In this document: positions 62,103 to 64,000 of the stretch, piece by piece
How the letters are laid out: the number at the start of each line of letters is the position of its first letter
Numbering within the stretch: position 1 is the first letter of the stretch
NCBI GenBank assembly: GCA_963839515.1
Contig: CAWIVN010000014.1
Span: forward strand, 124,001-188,000
Source: Fredericiella sp963839515
Lineage (GTDB): Bacteria; Chloroflexota; Anaerolineae; Caldilineales; Caldilineaceae
Length of the DNA: 64,000 bases
Direction: 5' to 3'
Program-made: the position numbers and the translations under genes
The notes under the pieces: model-generated
Seen by the model: the letters and a program-made list of their open reading frames with translations, nothing else
Database searches by the model: none
Told to the model about the DNA's origin: nothing

Positions 62103-63409
62103 CCGATGCGCTGGATTTGCGCGCCCAGGCTGCGCAGCTTCTGCTCGATATCTTGATAGCCGCGGTCGATTTGCTCGACGTTGCCGATCTGTGTCGTACC
62201 GCCGGCAACCAGCGCCGCCAGCACCAAGGCCATGCCGGCGCGGATGTCAGGGCTGCTCACGTGTTGGCCACTGAGCCGGCTGGGGCCGACCACGACGGCG
62301 CGGTGCGGGTCACAGAGGATGATCTGTGCGCCCATGGCGATCAGCTTATCGACGAAGAACAACCTGCTCTCGTACATCTTTTCGTGGATGATGACTGTGC
62401 CCTGTGCCTGCGTGGCCGTCACCACGGCAATGCTCATCAAGTCGGGCGGGAAGGCGGGCCAGGGGGCGTCGTCGATTTTGGGCACGGCGCCGCCGAAGTC
62501 CGAGCGCACCCGCAGTTCCTGCTCTTCCTCGATCACCAGGGTATAGCGTTCGTCTGGGGGTGCCGATGGCTGTTCCTCCAGGTGCATGCGCACGCCCAAC
62601 CTGTCCACAAACACCATCTCCATCATGCGCAGGTGTTCGGGCACGACGCCAACGATACGCAGCTCCCCATCGGTGATGGCTCCCATGCCGATATAGCTGC
62701 CGACCTCCACAAAGTCGGGGCTGATGTGGAGCTCGGCGCCGCGCAATTGCGCCTGGCCTTCGATGGTCAGGGTGTTGCTGCCGATGCCCTGGATGGGACA
62801 GCCCATGGCGGCCAACAGCCGGCAGAGGTCCTGTACATGCGGTTCGCTGGCGGCATTGCGCAGAATTGTAGTGCCATCAGCCAGGGCGGCAGCCATGATG
62901 CCGTTCTCAGTGGCCGTGACGGACGCTTCGTCGAGCAGAATGTCGCGGCCCCGCAGCCTGCCGCCGGCGCTCAGCTCAAATTTGCCGTTGTGGCGCAGCT
63001 GGGCGCCGAGTGCATTGAAGACCTGCAGATGGGTGTCGATGCGGCGGCGGCCAATATCGTCGCCGCCCGCCGCAGTGTCGACGGCGAAATGACCATAGCG
63101 GCCCAGCATCGGCCCCATCAGGGTCAGCGAGCCGCGAATCTGGCCAAACAGGTGCGGGTCAGGCGACGTGGTAGACACGCCGCCCGCACACAGGGTCACG
63201 GACGAGTCGTGCTGCCTGATGGCAACACCCATGCCCCCAAGGATCTGGAGCAGGGTGCGCACGTCGCCGATCTGCGGCAGGTTGTGCAGCGTAACGGGTT
63301 CATCGGTGAGCAAGCAGGCCGCCAACATCGGCAGGGCTGCGTTCTTGTTGCCGATCGGGCGGATGCTGCCGCGCAGCGGGTGCCCGCCCTCGATAATAAA
63401 CGACGGCAT
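62099..63409 (-). CDS. murA: UDP-N-acetylglucosamine 1-carboxyvinyltransferase, Asp117 form
   Basis: MurA adds enolpyruvate from PEP to UDP-GlcNAc, the first committed step of peptidoglycan synthesis. The 436-residue protein has the catalytic Lys22 in IGNKNAALPM, IRGSLTLMGPMLGR, the EPSP-like domain repeats and PPDLMSIAVVTATQAQG. The loop that normally holds the fosfomycin-reactive Cys (GGCAIG; Cys115 in E. coli) reads AAGGDDIGRRRIDTHL, so Asp117 stands in its place. This Cys-to-Asp change is known from mycobacteria and others and confers intrinsic fosfomycin resistance. ATG 63409 has only a weak AAGGA upstream. Confidence 0.93.
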   Translation of the reverse strand: MPSFIIEGGHPLRGSIRPIGNKNAALPMLAACLLTDEPVTLHNLPQIGDVRTLLQILGGMGVAIRQHDSSVTLCAGGVSTTSPDPHLFGQIRGSLTLMGPMLGRYGHFAVDTAAGGDDIGRRRIDTHLQVFNALGAQLRHNGKFELSAGGRLRGRDILLDEASVTATENGIMAAALADGTTILRNAASEPHVQDLCRLLAAMGCPIQGIGSNTLTIEGQAQLRGAELHISPDFVEVGSYIGMGAITDGELRIVGVVPEHLRMMEMVFVDRLGVRMHLEEQPSAPPDERYTLVIEEEQELRVRSDFGGAVPKIDDAPWPAFPPDLMSIAVVTATQAQGTVIIHEKMYESRLFFVDKLIAMGAQIILCDPHRAVVVGPSRLSGQHVSSPDIRAGMALVLAALVAGGTTQIGNVEQIDRGYQDIEQKLRSLGAQIQRIG

Positions 63410-63722
63410 GAGGGTTCGAATCCTTTGATGGTGACGGCGTGTTCCGACGCCAGATCAGAATGTCGGTCATTGCTGAAACGTCCCGCACGCATCCGGCGGT
63501 TCCTGTGGGTGCGGGACGGTTGGAGCAACGGGCAAACGTGCCGCATTGTACCCAGACCGGCATAGAACCGCCAACCGGTCAGGCGGCGGTGCGCACCTGC
63601 CGGCTGGGCGAACACCTGTTCGTTTTCAAGCCGCGGCAAACTTCGGGATCCGGTGTGATGATGGTATACTTACACAGTGAATTTAGCCGTGTTTTCACCA
63701 CGATTCGGCAGGTGAGGCTTGG
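63410..63722. other. Intergenic region between murA and the last gene
   Basis: No gene is convincing. It holds a 9-bp inverted repeat GTCCCGCAC/GTGCGGGAC (63480-63488 and 63509-63517), a small GGCGT/ACGCC hairpin near 63438-63453, and TATACT (63665-63670), a possible -10 box for the next gene on the plus strand, with a weak TTCGGG 17 bases upstream. GGTTCGAATCC at 63413-63423 resembles a tRNA T-arm, but no tRNA can be folded around it. Confidence 0.4.
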
Positions 63723-64000
63723 GTGTTATCGACTGTTTGTCGGCCGGCTACCGCTACTTGGGGTGGCGGTTTGAACTGATCCTGATCCCGATTGTGCTGG
63801 ACTTGTTGCTGTGGATGGGACCACGTTTTAACGTGGCGCCGTTGTTTGACCAGTTTGCAGTTGCCTATGGTGAACTGGCCGCAGCCGAAGGCGTGACGCC
63901 CGAGATCGGCCAGATGGTTAACCAGTTGTCTGACAGCATTCGGCAGATGGGCGAAGGGTCCAACCTGCTTAACGGCTTGGTCAGTGGCACACTGCTGCAT
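63723..64000 (+). CDS. Secreted or membrane protein, 3' end outside window
   Basis: The frame from GTG 63723 stays open to the right edge (at least 92 residues). A ribosome binding site GGTGAGG lies 5 bases upstream (63711-63717). The start is CLSAGYRYLGWRFELILIP (from residue 4), followed by a hydrophobic stretch IVLDLLLWMG, then PRFNVAPLFDQFAVAYGEL and helical segments with NQLSDSIRQMGEG. This is probably a membrane protein with the first helix near residues 18-35. I do not recognise a family. Confidence 0.6.

Noticed and set aside
62117..63565. A 482-residue open frame opposite murA
   Set aside because: Mirror frame caused by codon bias; His/Ala/Gln-rich, no motif, and murA is certain.

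Overview
The window is GC-rich, densely coded bacterial chromosome with no tRNA, rRNA, CRISPR array, transposase or phage gene that I could see. The gene content best fits Chloroflexota (Anaerolineae/Caldilineae-like). Pointers are SpoVS in a genome with an otherwise non-Bacillus layout, serine/threonine kinases with extracellular TolB propellers, abundant Thr/Pro-rich secreted proteins carrying a short 'YLP-type' motif, several GT-C membrane glycosyltransferases, a wax ester synthase-like enzyme, and no outer-membrane biogenesis genes. This assignment is an inference from gene families, not a measured phylogeny.

Layout. Positions 1-2000: end of a LysM protein, then rplJ-rplL under a promoter, an L10 leader and an attenuator, closed by a strong terminator. 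2135-6610: a secreted propeller/FN3/CAP protein, then holB-ricT. 6721-12219, minus strand: spoVS, rpe, an alpha/beta hydrolase, a CBS-M50 protease, OsmC, DUF971 and a GNAT protein. 12220-17507: a 0.7 kb gap with DnaA-box-like sites, then dnaA, recA and rny. 17639-22439, minus strand: the translation/envelope run rpsB-tsf-pyrH-frr-uppS-cdsA, interrupted by a 41-bp-arm palindromic repeat. 22665-26125: an orphan response regulator divergent from a kinase-propeller receptor and an FHA/winged-helix protein.

26300-36449 is a probable extracellular polysaccharide locus: a polytopic membrane protein, two secreted glycoside hydrolases, a GT4 enzyme, three methyltransferases, a flippase-like protein and a GT2 enzyme. 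It is followed by a four-repeat secreted protein with a very strong ribosome binding site, and a lipoprotein. 38932-41397, minus strand: TyrA-like, HD-domain and M50 proteins. 41648-48179: a membrane-anchored glycosidase coupled to an orphan solute-binding protein, a metallophosphoesterase, a Lon-family protease and a UspA-like protein. 48163-54637, minus strand: three overlapping GT-C glycosyltransferase genes with extracytoplasmic beta-sandwich tails. 54768-61222: a WS/DGAT acyltransferase, a Thr/Pro-rich anchored protein, and a SNF2 ATPase with a degenerate SWIM partner. 61242-63409, minus strand: murA (Cys to Asp) coupled to an SDR. The window ends inside a membrane or secreted protein gene.

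The most unusual points are: three genes whose -10 boxes sit 6-7 bases before the start codon (predicted leaderless mRNAs); the kinase-propeller/FHA-regulator/orphan regulator module; the SNF2 partner that has lost its SWIM histidine; the fosfomycin-insensitive type of MurA; the long palindromic repeat; and the four-repeat surface protein next to the polysaccharide locus.
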